Part shown: piece by piece, positions 16,938 through 27,297 of the stretch
How the letters are laid out: each line of letters starts with the position of its first letter
How positions within the stretch are numbered: the first letter of the stretch is position 1
Source of the DNA: Halobacillus sp. A1
GTDB lineage: Bacteria; Bacillota; Bacilli; Bacillales; Halobacillaceae
NCBI RefSeq assembly: GCF_024189295.1
Contig: NZ_JAIZEN010000010.1
Coordinates: forward strand, 62,001-126,000
Direction: 5' to 3'
Length of the DNA: 64,000 nt
Notes under the pieces: generated by a model
What the model was told of the DNA's origin: nothing
The model's input: only the letters and a program-made list of their open reading frames with translations
The model's database searches: none
Translations under genes and position numbers: made by a program

Positions 16938-18056
16938 CTATTGAGTATAGACGATTTCTCCATTGACCATTGTCCAGAGGGGGACGGACATGAATTCAAA
17001 TGGATGGCCGCTCCATAATACTAAATCAGCATCTTTTCCTTTTTCTATAGATCCTACTCTGTCATCGACACCTAAATTCTTAGCTGGTGTAATCGTAATG
17101 CCTCTCATAGCATCATCGATAGGAAGACCTTCTCGAACGGTCAGCGCTGCGCAAATGTTTAAGTATTGTATAGGGGTGTAGGGGTGATCCGTCATAATAG
17201 AAACCTGCACACCATGTTCGTGCAATATTCGATAAGTCTGCCACGTTTTATTTCTCAACTCTATTTTAGACATGCGTGTAAATGTAGGACCAACAGATAC
17301 TTGTAAACCTCTCCCTGCAAGTTGATCCGCAATTAAATGACCTTCTGTACAATGTTCTATCCGTAAATCAAGTTCGAACTCATCAGCGAATCTGAGGGCC
17401 GAAACGATATCATCAGCACGATGAGCATGAATACGTACAGGAATTTCACGATTCAATGCTTGTAAGATCGGTTGTACACGCAAATCTTCAGGATCACCCT
17501 TTTTAGCCGCGTAGAAGGTTTCTCGTAAAGTCCCCATGATTCCTAAACGCGTAATCGAGGCATTTTTTGACTGAGAGTGAACACGCTTCGGGTTTTCTCC
17601 TAATGCCATTTTCAACCCTGCTGTTTCTTTAATCAGCATCCCTCCAATGGAGTGACCTACTGTTTTAATCACTGCTGTTTTTCCTCCTATGATATTGGCG
17701 CTGCCGGGCATGATGTGTGCGGTAGTGACACCAGCTTTTCTGGCATGATAAAAAGCCGGGTCAAACGGATGGGCTCCATCAATAGCCCGCAAATGAGGCG
17801 TTGTAGCTTCAATTGTCTCATTCGCATCACTTCCGGCCCATCCTGTTCCTTCATCGTATAAACCTATGTGGGTGTGCACGTCTACAAAACCGGGAAATAG
17901 CATTTTTCCTTCTCCGTCGATAATCTCTGCGTCTGGTGGAGTGGGCAAGTCTTTACCGAAATCGTGAATTTTATGATCTTTGATATGAACGCTCCCATGT
18001 TCGATGGGAGCAGAAGTAATTGGATGGATTTTTACATTAGTAACTACTGTATACAT
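16938..18056 (-). CDS. Metal-dependent amidohydrolase (imidazolonepropionase-like)
   Basis: 372 residues of the amidohydrolase superfamily, cytosolic. The first metal site is in FPGFVDVHTHIGLYDEG near residue 60, followed by the metal-bridging region and the histidines in VRIHAHRADD and RIEHCTEGHL, and the aspartate in VSIMTDHPYTP. The C-terminal sandwich domain ends GKDADLVLWSGHPF, typical of imidazolonepropionase-like and related prolidase-type hydrolases. The substrate is not deducible. AAAGGGGAT lies ahead of the ATG. It is monocistronic. Confidence 0.82.
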   Translation of the reverse strand: MYTVVTNVKIHPITSAPIEHGSVHIKDHKIHDFGKDLPTPPDAEIIDGEGKMLFPGFVDVHTHIGLYDEGTGWAGSDANETIEATTPHLRAIDGAHPFDPAFYHARKAGVTTAHIMPGSANIIGGKTAVIKTVGHSIGGMLIKETAGLKMALGENPKRVHSQSKNASITRLGIMGTLRETFYAAKKGDPEDLRVQPILQALNREIPVRIHAHRADDIVSALRFADEFELDLRIEHCTEGHLIADQLAGRGLQVSVGPTFTRMSKIELRNKTWQTYRILHEHGVQVSIMTDHPYTPIQYLNICAALTVREGLPIDDAMRGITITPAKNLGVDDRVGSIEKGKDADLVLWSGHPFEFMSVPLWTMVNGEIVYTQ

Positions 18057-18182
18057 GGTATCTCGATCCCCTTTAAATATTCTTTATAGTTTATTATACT
18101 TCGAATCCAGGAATTGAGGGCAAAAAAATACGAAGAGTTACTTGACGACTTCCGTTTCCTATCTATTGAAAAAATTATTCTT

Positions 18183-18358
18183 AAACTATATGGCAGGATA
18201 CTTTAATACTCAGTTTCGAGATAACCAGGGTTCGTGGCTGTAATTAGAGTCAGGGGTGGTTGGGAAGCTACTCGCTTTCCTGTGGGGGAAGTGGCGAGCT
18301 TCCTCGGGCTTTTCAGCCCTGTGGGATCTCGCCTACATCCTTCTCCCACGGGAGTCTC
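18183..18358. repeat. Intergenic repeat R3, left half (split by the IS)
   Basis: Begins ATATGGCAGGATA, CTCAGTTTCGAGATA, then CTCGCTTTCCTGTGGG, GAGCTTCCTCGGGC, GGGATCTCGCC and CCCACGGGAGTCTC. The core stops abruptly at GGAGTCTC, exactly where other copies continue, because the IS3 element follows. Confidence 0.85.
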
Positions 18359-18437
18359 TGGAAAGGTTACACTTGTTTGGACAGTTTCGTTAAGGTCAGT
18401 TACACTTTACTAAATATTTCAATCAAGGAGACTAAAC

Positions 18438-18722
18438 ATGACCCCAAGGAATCGCCGTAACTTTACTGATGAATTTAAGAAGCAAGTGGTGCAGTTAAAT
18501 GAAAACGGAAAACCGAGAAAAGAAATTTTAAAAGAATACGAATTATCATCTTCCGCCTTTGATCGTTGGCTTAGTCAGTTTAGAAATACGGGTTCTTTCA
18601 AGGAAGAAGACAACCGGACAGCTGAACAAAATGAAAATATCAGGCTGAAAAAAGAAAATCAGCGTCTTATGATGGAGGTTGATGTTTTAAAGCAAGCGGC
18701 GCTGATCATGGGACGAAAGTAA
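18438..18722 (+). CDS. IS3-family transposase OrfA
   Basis: 94 residues. The N-terminal helix-turn-helix (RRNFTDEFKKQVVQLNENG then PRKEILKEYELSSSAFDRWL) recognises the element ends. A leucine-zipper-like C-terminus (ENIRLKKENQRLMMEVDVLKQAAL) is for multimer formation. AAGGAG precedes the ATG. A slippery heptamer T TTA AAG lies at 18686-18692, from which a -1 shift enters the orfB frame with no stop in between, allowing an OrfAB fusion. Confidence 0.9.
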   Translation: MTPRNRRNFTDEFKKQVVQLNENGKPRKEILKEYELSSSAFDRWLSQFRNTGSFKEEDNRTAEQNENIRLKKENQRLMMEVDVLKQAALIMGRK

Positions 18723-18724
18723 AG

Positions 18725-19564
18725 GTGATCCAGAACAACCGTCACCGTTACTCGGTATCAGCAATGTGTGCCGTCCTACAACTTCCTAAAAGTACATTTT
18801 ATTATGAAGCGAAAGAAAAAGACTCTTCTGAGGCGGATGATCTGACTCGTCAGATTACGGAGATTTTTCAAGAAAGCCGTCAAAACTACGGGACTCGAAA
18901 AATTAAGCACGAGCTCTATAAAAAAGGTTATCAGGTCTCTCGCCGAAGGATTGGGAGGATCATGAAAGAACAGGGACTTGTCTCGAAATACACCATCGCT
19001 CAATTTAAACCGATGAAGAGTGCGTGTAATGAGTCAAAACAAGGGAATACGTTGAACCGTGAATTCACTCAAGACCAGGCTCGTAAAGTCGTGGTCAGTG
19101 ACCTAACTTACGTACGCGTCCATACAAAATGGCATTATATCTGTACGATTTTGGATCTGTATAACCGTGAGATTATCGGCTATAGCTCCGGCCCGCAAAA
19201 AGATGCAGCCTTAGTTCAAAAAGCCTTCGCTTCGATTGATGGAAACCTGGATGAATTAGCTCTTTTTCATACGGATCGCGGAAGTGAATTTAAGAATCAA
19301 GCCATTGAAGATTTACTTCAAACCTTTCAAATTGATCGTTCTTTAAGTATGAAAGGGTGCCCTTATGATAATGCAGTCGCTGAAGCTACTTATAAGGTGA
19401 TTAAGACAGAATTTGTTTATGGAGAAACCTTTGAGTCTCAAGAACAATTAAACCTGGCTTTATTTGATTATGTCCACTGGTACAATCATATTCGCATTCA
19501 TGGCACTCTCAACTACCTTAGTCCTATAGAATTTAAGAAGAAACACCTTAATGAAATTGTCTAG
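18725..19564 (+). CDS. IS3-family transposase OrfB (DDE integrase domain)
   Basis: 279 residues in the -1 frame relative to orfA. It has an N-terminal HTH_21-like region (FQESRQNYGTRKIKHELYKKG) and the rve integrase core with the DDE triad: VVSDLTYV, FHTDRGSEF and DNAVAEATYKVIKTE. The start GTG 18725 has no good ribosome site of its own, so the working protein is probably the frameshift fusion OrfAB. The frame is uninterrupted. Confidence 0.9.
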   Translation: MIQNNRHRYSVSAMCAVLQLPKSTFYYEAKEKDSSEADDLTRQITEIFQESRQNYGTRKIKHELYKKGYQVSRRRIGRIMKEQGLVSKYTIAQFKPMKSACNESKQGNTLNREFTQDQARKVVVSDLTYVRVHTKWHYICTILDLYNREIIGYSSGPQKDAALVQKAFASIDGNLDELALFHTDRGSEFKNQAIEDLLQTFQIDRSLSMKGCPYDNAVAEATYKVIKTEFVYGETFESQEQLNLALFDYVHWYNHIRIHGTLNYLSPIEFKKKHLNEIV

Positions 19565-19582
19565 TTTTGTGTTGACAATCCA

Positions 19583-19707
19583 GTGGTTTCCCGGAGCTTT
19601 AACCGCTGTTAAACGTAACGGAAACAACCCCACACATCTCGAAACGGAGTCTTCAGCATAAGGGAGCTTATATGAATATCAACACGGAACTTTAACAAAG
19701 CCAATTT
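19583..19707. repeat. Intergenic repeat R3, right half
   Basis: Resumes with GTTTCCCGGAGC, then CATCTCGAAACGGAGTCTTC and ATGAATATCAACACGG...TTTAACAAAG. The last part is the near-exact reverse complement of the left arm of R1 (5621-5660), showing a long terminal inverted repeat. Confidence 0.85.
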
Positions 19708-19727
19708 ATAAAAGGAAGTGCAAGCGT

Positions 19728-20471
19728 ATGGTTCAGTTAAAAGGTGACGAACGGATTGATTTTTTACTAGCAGAAGAAAATATGAGGATTATCCAGAGTG
19801 ATCAGGTGTTCGCTTTCTCCATAGATGCCGTCTTGTTGGCCAGGTTCACCTCCGTACCGCGGACAAGGGGAAGGATCCTCGATTTATGTACAGGGAATGG
19901 TGTGATTCCCTTGTTCCTCTCACGCCGATCGAAAGTGGATATAACAGGAGTCGAAATTCAAGAAAGACTGTATGATATGGCTCTTAGGAATATCGAATTG
20001 AATAACTTACATGAACGATTACATATGGTTCATGGGGATTTAAAAGACATGCCCTCTCAATTAGGAAATGGACGTTTTGATTTGGTGACGTGCAACCCCC
20101 CTTATTTTCCCACTCCGGCTCATGATAAAAGAAATCTGAATGAGCATTTAGCTATTGCACGCCATGAAATCCACTGTTCTTTAGAGGATGTAGTGAGGTC
20201 CTGCAGCCGATTGACGAAATCGGGAGGAAAGGTGTCTATGGTACATCGCCCTGGACGGCTCGCGGATATCATCACATTATTCCGTAAGTATCAGCTGGAG
20301 CCGAAGCGTCTGCAGTTTGTACATCCGAAAAAAGGGAAGGAAGCGAATGTCTTATTGATTGAGGCGTCCCGTGATGGGAAGCCGGACTTGAAAATCCTTC
20401 CGCCCCTTTATACTCATAATGAAAACGGGGAATACAGTCACGAGTTCCGGGAGATTTTATATGGAAAGTAA
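19728..20471 (+). CDS. trmN6: tRNA1(Val) adenine-37 N6-methyltransferase
   Basis: A cytosolic class I methyltransferase (YabB in B. subtilis) that makes m6A37 in a valine tRNA. 247 residues. The SAM loop [14 protein letters not shown] is near residue 48 and the amino-methylase signature CNPPYFPT near residue 122, as in N6-adenine enzymes. It opens the conserved cluster here, with AAAGGAAG ahead of the ATG. Upstream is repeat R3 and not yabA as in B. subtilis. It overlaps yazA by 11 bases. Confidence 0.9.
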   Translation: MVQLKGDERIDFLLAEENMRIIQSDQVFAFSIDAVLLARFTSVPRTRGRILDLCTGNGVIPLFLSRRSKVDITGVEIQERLYDMALRNIELNNLHERLHMVHGDLKDMPSQLGNGRFDLVTCNPPYFPTPAHDKRNLNEHLAIARHEIHCSLEDVVRSCSRLTKSGGKVSMVHRPGRLADIITLFRKYQLEPKRLQFVHPKKGKEANVLLIEASRDGKPDLKILPPLYTHNENGEYSHEFREILYGK

Positions 20472-20757
20472 ACATGCTGTATACATGATTCGATGTAAGG
20501 ACGGTTCATTGTACACAGGCTACACGAATGACTTGAACGCCCGGTTACAAAAGCATGCGGACGGCAAAGGGGCCAAGTACACTAGAGGGCGTGGTCCATT
20601 TACGCTAGAGTACTGTCAAACCTTTGCAAGTAAGACGGAAGCGATGCAGCAAGAGTATCAGATTAAGCAATGGCCGCGTGTAAAAAAAGAAGAATGGATT
20701 GTGCTTAATAATGGAGGCGAACGCGATGCATATTCAAAAGAGCTATATTCCTCATGA
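20461..20757 (+). CDS. yazA: GIY-YIG domain protein YazA
   Basis: 98 residues, a UvrC-type nuclease module of unknown role found in this cluster in Bacillales. The GIY-YIG elements are [19 protein letters not shown], with arginine in [21 protein letters not shown] and the glutamate in [18 protein letters not shown] 20461 is chosen because it gives the standard family N-terminus and overlaps trmN6 by 11 bases; an upstream in-frame start at 20419 would add 14 residues of no character. It overlaps rsmI by 32 bases. Confidence 0.88.
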   Translation: MESKHAVYMIRCKDGSLYTGYTNDLNARLQKHADGKGAKYTRGRGPFTLEYCQTFASKTEAMQQEYQIKQWPRVKKEEWIVLNNGGERDAYSKELYSS

Positions 20758-21601
20758 TGGTTTAGGAACACTGTATATTGTGCCTACCCCTATCGGAAAT
20801 TTGGATGATATGACGTACCGGGCAGTTTCGGTCCTTCATGATGTCGACCGGATAGCTGCTGAGGATACGAGAAATACAAAAAAGCTGTTAAATCATTTTG
20901 AAATCCATACCCCGTTAATTAGTTATCACGAGCATAATAAACATACTCGGGGCGGGCAGCTGATATCAAGCCTAATTGCTGGTGAAAGTTTAGCAGTCGT
21001 CAGCGATGCCGGTATGCCCGGGATTTCGGATCCTGGAGCGGATCTCGTTAAATCAGCTCAAGAAGAAAGCATTCCTGTCGTCGTTCTTCCCGGGTCCAAT
21101 GCGGCCCTTCCTGCCTTAATCGGGTCAGGACTTTCGACGGATAAGTTTTATTTTTGTGGCTTTTTGCCACGAAAGAAAAAAGAAAGGCTTGCTGAACTTC
21201 AAACGTTAGAAAATGATACGGCTACCCTCATATTTTACGAATCTCCCCACCGTTTAAAAGACATGCTTGCTGATACTTATGAACAGTTAGGGAACCGGCA
21301 GGCAGCTTTAGCTAGAGAACTGACAAAGAAATACGAAGAATACATCAGGGGCTCTTTACAAGAATTGATATCCTGGGCTGACGAGCAGGAACTGCGGGGG
21401 GAATTCTGTATCGTGGTCGAAGGGACCGAAGAAGAGCGAGAAACGGACCGATTCTGGTGGAGCCATTTATCGACAGTCGAACATGTCGATTATTATATTA
21501 ACGAACAAGGATTGAAATCGAAGCAGGCTATTAAAAATACGGCGGTTGACCGAAAGATGCAAAAGCGGGATGTGTACCAGGCGTACCACGTAGAAGAATA
21601 A
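20726..21601 (+). CDS. rsmI: 16S rRNA cytidine-1402 2'-O-methyltransferase
   Basis: Methylates the ribose of C1402 in the decoding centre of the small subunit, acting with RsmH. 291 residues. The tetrapyrrole-methylase-like fold shows GTLYIVPTPIGNLDDMTYRAV, AEDTRNTKKLL and SDAGMPGISDPG. ATG 20726 has GGAGG (20713-20717) 8 bases upstream. It is the third gene of trmN6-yazA-rsmI and ends at a terminator. Confidence 0.93.
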   Translation: MHIQKSYIPHDGLGTLYIVPTPIGNLDDMTYRAVSVLHDVDRIAAEDTRNTKKLLNHFEIHTPLISYHEHNKHTRGGQLISSLIAGESLAVVSDAGMPGISDPGADLVKSAQEESIPVVVLPGSNAALPALIGSGLSTDKFYFCGFLPRKKKERLAELQTLENDTATLIFYESPHRLKDMLADTYEQLGNRQAALARELTKKYEEYIRGSLQELISWADEQELRGEFCIVVEGTEEERETDRFWWSHLSTVEHVDYYINEQGLKSKQAIKNTAVDRKMQKRDVYQAYHVEE

Positions 21602-21605
21602 AAAT

Positions 21606-21642
21606 TAGAGCCCCTACTGCCTGGACAGTAAGGGCTCTTCTT
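21606..21642. terminator. Terminator of the trmN6-yazA-rsmI operon
   Basis: GAGCCCCTACTG, loop CCTGGA, CAGTAAGGGCTC then TTCTT. A weak T tract on the other strand may also end abrB transcripts. Confidence 0.75.
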
Positions 21643-21715
21643 AGCTAGAACATATGTCAAAAAGTTATGAGTGTTTTAATTAACCAGTTGTGTAACGGTA
21701 TCTCTATTTTTTATG

Positions 21716-21994
21716 TTACTTGTCGATTTGACCTTGAATTTCTTTAAGAAGCATTTGCGCTCCTTCTTGGCTCAATACCAAATTGCCATTTGCAAGTTTC
21801 ATATTATCATCAGAAACTTCCCCGGTTACATGGCATGTCATGTTCGGCTTGTATTTCTTTAGAACGATGCGATCATCATCCACATAGATTTCAAGCGCGT
21901 CTTTTTCATTGATTCCTAGAGTACGACGAAGTTCAATTGGAATAACTACCCTTCCTAGTTCGTCAACTTTACGTACAATACCTGTAGATTTCAT
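21716..21994 (-). CDS. abrB: Transition-state regulator AbrB
   Basis: A DNA-binding repressor of stationary-phase genes. 92 residues from ATG 21994 (GAGGGGAG 8 bases before). The N-terminal swapped-hairpin DNA-binding domain MKSTGIVRKVDELGRVVIPI then ELRRTLGI is nearly that of B. subtilis AbrB. The C-terminal multimerisation part includes KPNMTCHVTGEVSDDN. It is divergent from metS. The promoter and Spo0A sites upstream match those of B. subtilis, so it should be shut off at the start of sporulation. Confidence 0.95.
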   Translation of the reverse strand: MKSTGIVRKVDELGRVVIPIELRRTLGINEKDALEIYVDDDRIVLKKYKPNMTCHVTGEVSDDNMKLANGNLVLSQEGAQMLLKEIQGQIDK

Positions 21995-22021
21995 TTGTTT
22001 ATCTCCCCTCAATCAAAGTTA

Positions 22022-22038
22022 TTCGTCAAAAATCGACA
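22022..22038 (-). promoter_or_regulatory. Tandem Spo0A boxes at abrB
   Basis: On the minus strand TGTCGAT-TTT-TGACGAA, the same layout as the TGTCGAA-N3-TGACGAA operator known downstream of the B. subtilis abrB promoter. It falls at about +10 to +26 of the predicted transcript. Confidence 0.7.
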
Positions 22039-22053
22039 TATGTCTCGCTAATA

Positions 22054-22082
22054 ATAGTACCAACGTTTCCCAAACCTGTCAA
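22054..22082 (-). promoter_or_regulatory. SigA promoter of abrB
   Basis: Minus strand TTGACA (22077-22082), 17-base spacer, TACTAT (22054-22059). Confidence 0.75.
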
Positions 22083-22173
22083 TTCACTTAATTTCCAAAA
22101 GGACAAAAATTCATTATACCTATATGGGTATATAGAAGTGGTTATGACTGACCTTCCACTTTTAAGAACAATC

Positions 22174-22190
22174 TTCGACAAAATTCGTCA
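22174..22190. promoter_or_regulatory. Second Spo0A-box pair between abrB and metS
   Basis: TTCGACA-AAA-TTCGTCA. The first is a perfect Spo0A box (TGTCGAA on the other strand). It lies about 95 bases upstream of the abrB -35 box and about 100 bases upstream of the metS -35. Confidence 0.5.
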
Positions 22191-22290
22191 TTCCAAAATT
22201 GGTTCAATTATCCAACGTGTTATACTATTGAATTTTACCAGATTATACCTTACCGATAAACAATTTCAGCGTCAAGATTATATGATTTTT

Positions 22291-22320
22291 TTGACATTTC
22301 AGTGAAGTATTCGGTATATT
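22291..22320 (+). promoter_or_regulatory. SigA promoter of metS
   Basis: TTGACA (22291-22296), 18-base spacer, TATATT (22315-22320). No T-box or S-box element is seen in the short leader. Confidence 0.7.
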
Positions 22321-22388
22321 TTAGAGTTAGAAATGGTTATAAAGAAATTAAAGAAAAAGAATGGTACAATACTCTGTATGAATGTTGA

Positions 22389-24368
<1,980 letters not shown>

Positions 24369-24374
24369 ATTATA

Positions 24375-24411
24375 AAGGGGAAAAGCACAATGAGGCTTTT
24401 CCCCTTTTCCG
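24375..24411 (+). terminator. Terminator after metS
   Basis: AAGGGGAAAAGC-ACAATGA-GGCTTTTCCCCTTTTCC. tatD begins 23 bases later, so this may attenuate rather than fully stop transcription into tatD. Confidence 0.75.
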
Positions 24412-24433
24412 TTAATTACAAGGAGGACTCATC

Positions 24434-25204
24434 ATGTTATTTGATACTCACGTACATTTGAATGCTGATCAATTCAACGAAGACCGAGAAGAAACGATCG
24501 CGCGCGCTCGCGAGGCGGGTGTTCAATATATGACAGTCGTCGGCTTTGACCGTAAAACCATCCCTCTGGCTATTCAAATAGCTGAAGATTATGACCACAT
24601 GTATGCAGCGGTCGGCTGGCACCCTGTAGATGCCATCGACATGACAGAAGAAGATCTCCAGTGGATCGAAGAGCTGTCTTCTCATCCTAAAGTTGTGGCT
24701 ATAGGCGAAATGGGGCTTGATTACCACTGGGACAAGTCTCCAGCAGACGTGCAGAAAGAAGTGTTCCGCCAACAAATTCGCCTGGCTAAAAAAGTGAAGA
24801 TGCCGATTATCATTCATAATCGGGAAGCAACGGACGATATCGTTGAGATTTTAAAAGAAGAAAATGCTGCTGAGGTAGGAGGAATCATGCACTGTTATAG
24901 TGGGCCTGTAGAAACGGCTAAAGAGTGTGTGGATATGAATTTCATGATTTCCTTAGGGGGTCCTGTCACTTTCAAGAACGCAAAGCTTCCTAAAGAAGTA
25001 GCGAAGGCCATTGATTTAGAGCATTTACTTATAGAAACGGATTCTCCGTTTCTAGCGCCGCACCCTAACCGTGGCAAGCGTAACGAGCCTGCTTACGTGA
25101 AGCTGGTGGCTGAACAAATAGCTGAATTAAAGGGACTGACTTACGAAGAAGTAAGCCAACGAACCACTGAGAATGCTTTCAAGTTTTTCCGTATTCCTTC
25201 ATAA
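24434..25204 (+). CDS. TatD-family metal-dependent hydrolase / DNase
   Basis: 256 residues (YabD type). Metal ligands are seen at DTHVHLNADQF, GEMGLDYHWDKSP, IIIHNREATDD, MHCYSGP and LLIETDSPFLAPHPNRGKRNEP, the full TatD set. The family includes 3'-5' exonucleases and D-aminoacyl-tRNA deacylase-like enzymes; the exact job here is unknown. AAGGAGG precedes the ATG. Confidence 0.92.
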   Translation: MLFDTHVHLNADQFNEDREETIARAREAGVQYMTVVGFDRKTIPLAIQIAEDYDHMYAAVGWHPVDAIDMTEEDLQWIEELSSHPKVVAIGEMGLDYHWDKSPADVQKEVFRQQIRLAKKVKMPIIIHNREATDDIVEILKEENAAEVGGIMHCYSGPVETAKECVDMNFMISLGGPVTFKNAKLPKEVAKAIDLEHLLIETDSPFLAPHPNRGKRNEPAYVKLVAEQIAELKGLTYEEVSQRTTENAFKFFRIPS

Positions 25205-25308
25205 ATTGGAGGACTTTAGCACCAATGTTACAAAAATGTTGTCTATATGTATAGGAACTGTAACATCCTTGTTATGTTAATTGTATAGGTAAAAGTGCAT
25301 AATATGAA

Positions 25309-25341
25309 GAGTCAGCTGACGTTAAGCTGGCTCCTTTTTTT
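25309..25341 (+). terminator. Terminator after tatD
   Basis: GAGTCAGCT-GACGTTA-AGCTGGCTC followed by eight T residues, about 105 bases after the tatD stop. The sequence between (25205-25308) is A/T rich with TAACAT...ATGTTA symmetry and could belong to a short 3' UTR. Confidence 0.8.
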
Positions 25342-25404
25342 TATTTTAAATGGCTATACATATTATATAAGTTGCTTGTTTTTATATATTCGGCTCAGAC
25401 TGTT

Positions 25405-25590
25405 TCCGTTATGTTTGGCAGCACTCGGAGCTCCGGGAAATCACTCGCTTTCCGTGGGAGCGCGGTGAGCCTCCTCGAGCTACCGCTCTGTGGGGTCTCA
25501 CCAAGCACTCTTATCCCACAGGAGTCTCGCAATTTCCCGGAGCTCCTTACGACGGCTGGGCGAACGGAAACTACTATTTCAGGATTACAG
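25405..25590. repeat. Intergenic repeat, copy R4 (complete core)
   Basis: The best-preserved core: TCGCTTTCCGTGGGAGCG, GGTGAGCCTCCTCGAGC, GTGGGGTCTCACC, ATCCCACAGGAGTCTCGC. It is bracketed by GGAGCTCCGGGAAAT and ATTTCCCGGAGCTCC (25429-25443, 25531-25547 region), an inverted repeat. The outer GTTTCCGTT arms differ from those of R1-R3. Confidence 0.85.
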
Positions 25591-25714
25591 GCTTTGAAAA
25601 TCAACCATCATAAGAACTAGTTATTGAAAAATTCATTAATACAAATAGTGATAATGGAACACTTCCTCAAAAAGGCAGTAATCATGTTGGTAAACGAGAG
25701 CTTATATCTATTTG

Positions 25715-25925
25715 GTTCTTAATCCCGTCATTAAAGCTTATATTAGGTGGTTTTAGGAATGGGCGAGACTCCTGTGGGAAGAGAGTGATTGGTGAGATCC
25801 CGGAAGGCGTTAGCCTGAGGAAGCTCACTGCACTCCCCACGGAAAGCGAGCCCATTCCTAAAAACGCCTTCCACTTATGACGTTGACGGGACTCCCGGAC
25901 GGGCTTTATTTCAATAAACTTGCTG
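25715..25925. repeat. Intergenic repeat, copy R5 (inverted)
   Basis: GAGACTCCTGTGGGA, TGGTGAGATCCCGGAAGG, GAGGAAGCTCACTGCAC, CCACGGAAAGCGAG, flanked by TTTTAGGAATGGGC and GCCCATTCCTAAAA. R4 and R5 lie in opposite orientation about 130 bases apart in the tatD-yabE gap. Confidence 0.85.
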
Positions 25926-25981
25926 AAAACGATTTGTCATATTACTAGAAAAACATGGGGTTAGGGAAGGAAGATGGAACT

Positions 25982-27262
25982 ATGAAACTAATAAATAATG
26001 TGAGGACATTGCTAAGCTCTGTTATTTTGTGGACTTTCATAACATCCATCGTTTCTATTACCTTTCTCGGGTTTATCACGTATGAAGCAACAAAGGCTTC
26101 TGTAAAAGTTACAAGTGATGAGGGGACCCAAGTGGTTCGTACGCATGCCGGTACTTTTGGAGAACTATTGAATGAACTTGGGATCAGCCCGCAGCCATAT
26201 GATGAAATGTCCCATGAGTTGGAGGATCCGCTTCAATTCGGTATGGATGTTGCATACATAGAGGCACAAGCTTTAAACGTAACTATTGGAAATAATACGA
26301 AGAGATTCTATACGACAGCAAACACAGTTGGTGAATTTTTTGAGGATCAGGACCTTCAAGTAAAAGAGCAAGATAAAGTTTCTCATAAATCCTCAGAGAC
26401 GATTCAATCAAATATGGATATTCATATACAAAAAGCGGTGCAAATCACCGTGGATGATGGAGGCAATGTTCAAGACGTTTGGACCACAGCTTCTACTGTA
26501 GAAGATTTTTTGAATGAAGAAAATATAACGTTAGATAAAATGGACAAGCTTAATCTTGATAAAGAGCAAGCCTTGAAGCAAGGCGAACAAATCTCGATCA
26601 CCCGCCTTGAGAAGACTACGGAAGAAGTCGAAGAAAGCCTTGGTTATTCCGTCATCACAGAAAAAGACCCATCCTTACCTGAAGGCGAAGAGAAAGTGAT
26701 TTCTTCTGGAACAGAGGGGAAAGTCGTCAAAGAATATGACATCATCATTGAAAACGGTGAAGAAATAAAGCGTGAACTCGTTCATGAAGATGTGATCAAA
26801 GAGAGTGAAGATAGAATTATTGCAATTGGATCAAAACAGAAGCCATCTGAGAAAAGTTCAAGATCTGTGGCAGACTCCAAAAAGAAAGATTCCAAATCAG
26901 AGCCGAAAGGTGTAGCTTCAGCCTCTTCCAAAACGAAGACTGCCTCAAAAGGCAGTCAGGAGAAGAAGAACGGGGAAACACTGAAGATGAAAGCTACGGC
27001 ATATACAGCTGACTGTGCAGGGTGCTCTGGGAAAACGGCTACAGGAATCAATTTAAAAGCAGACCCGAACAAAAAAGTCATCGCTGTAGACCCAAGCATC
27101 ATTCCTCTTGGGAGTGAAGTGTGGGTTGAAGGCTACGGTAATGCTATCGCAGGTGATACCGGTGGAGCGATACAAGGAAAGAAAATCGACGTCCATGTCC
27201 CTTCCAAAAGTGAAGCGTACAGTTTTGGAAATAAGACTGTGGAAGTGAAAGTACTGGATTAA
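25982..27262 (+). CDS. yabE: YabE-type cell-wall protein (DUF348, G5, 3D domains)
   Basis: A secreted, membrane-anchored relative of resuscitation-promoting factors, likely a lytic wall enzyme. 426 residues from ATG 25982 (GGAAGGAAG 8 bases before). A membrane segment lies at about 14-35 (LSSVILWTFITSIVSITFLGFITY). DUF348 repeats follow (VRTHAGTFGELLNELGI, FYTTANTVGEFFEDQDLQV, VWTTASTVEDFLNEENITL), then a G5 domain, a Lys/Ser-rich linker, and a C-terminal 3D domain with ATAYTADC, IPLGSEVWVEGYG and AGDTGGAIQGKKIDVHV. The three aspartates of 3D are present. Confidence 0.9.
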   Translation: MKLINNVRTLLSSVILWTFITSIVSITFLGFITYEATKASVKVTSDEGTQVVRTHAGTFGELLNELGISPQPYDEMSHELEDPLQFGMDVAYIEAQALNVTIGNNTKRFYTTANTVGEFFEDQDLQVKEQDKVSHKSSETIQSNMDIHIQKAVQITVDDGGNVQDVWTTASTVEDFLNEENITLDKMDKLNLDKEQALKQGEQISITRLEKTTEEVEESLGYSVITEKDPSLPEGEEKVISSGTEGKVVKEYDIIIENGEEIKRELVHEDVIKESEDRIIAIGSKQKPSEKSSRSVADSKKKDSKSEPKGVASASSKTKTASKGSQEKKNGETLKMKATAYTADCAGCSGKTATGINLKADPNKKVIAVDPSIIPLGSEVWVEGYGNAIAGDTGGAIQGKKIDVHVPSKSEAYSFGNKTVEVKVLD

Positions 27263-27265
27263 AGA

Positions 27266-27297
27266 AAAGCGGAGGGGAGCCCCTCTGCTTTTTTGAT
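27266..27297 (+). terminator. Terminator after yabE
   Basis: AAGCGGAGGGG-AG-CCCCTCTGCTTTTTTG. Confidence 0.85.

Larger units (their letters stand above)
18359..19582 (+). mobile_element. IS3-family insertion sequence, apparently intact
   Basis: About 1.22 kb with two overlapping-frame transposase genes. Imperfect terminal inverted repeats are visible: left ACACTTGTTTGGACAGTTTC with GTTAAGG beyond, right (reverse complement) ACACAAAACTAGACAATTTC with ATTAAGG beyond, outermost TGGA and TCCA. The exact ends and target duplication are uncertain; TGG occurs at both junctions. Both reading frames are complete and the catalytic residues present, so it may still be active. It lies within repeat R3. 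Confidence 0.8.

Noticed and set aside
25372-25620. 82- and 69-codon ORFs in R4
   Set aside because: Same reason: they follow the repeat and are not conserved.
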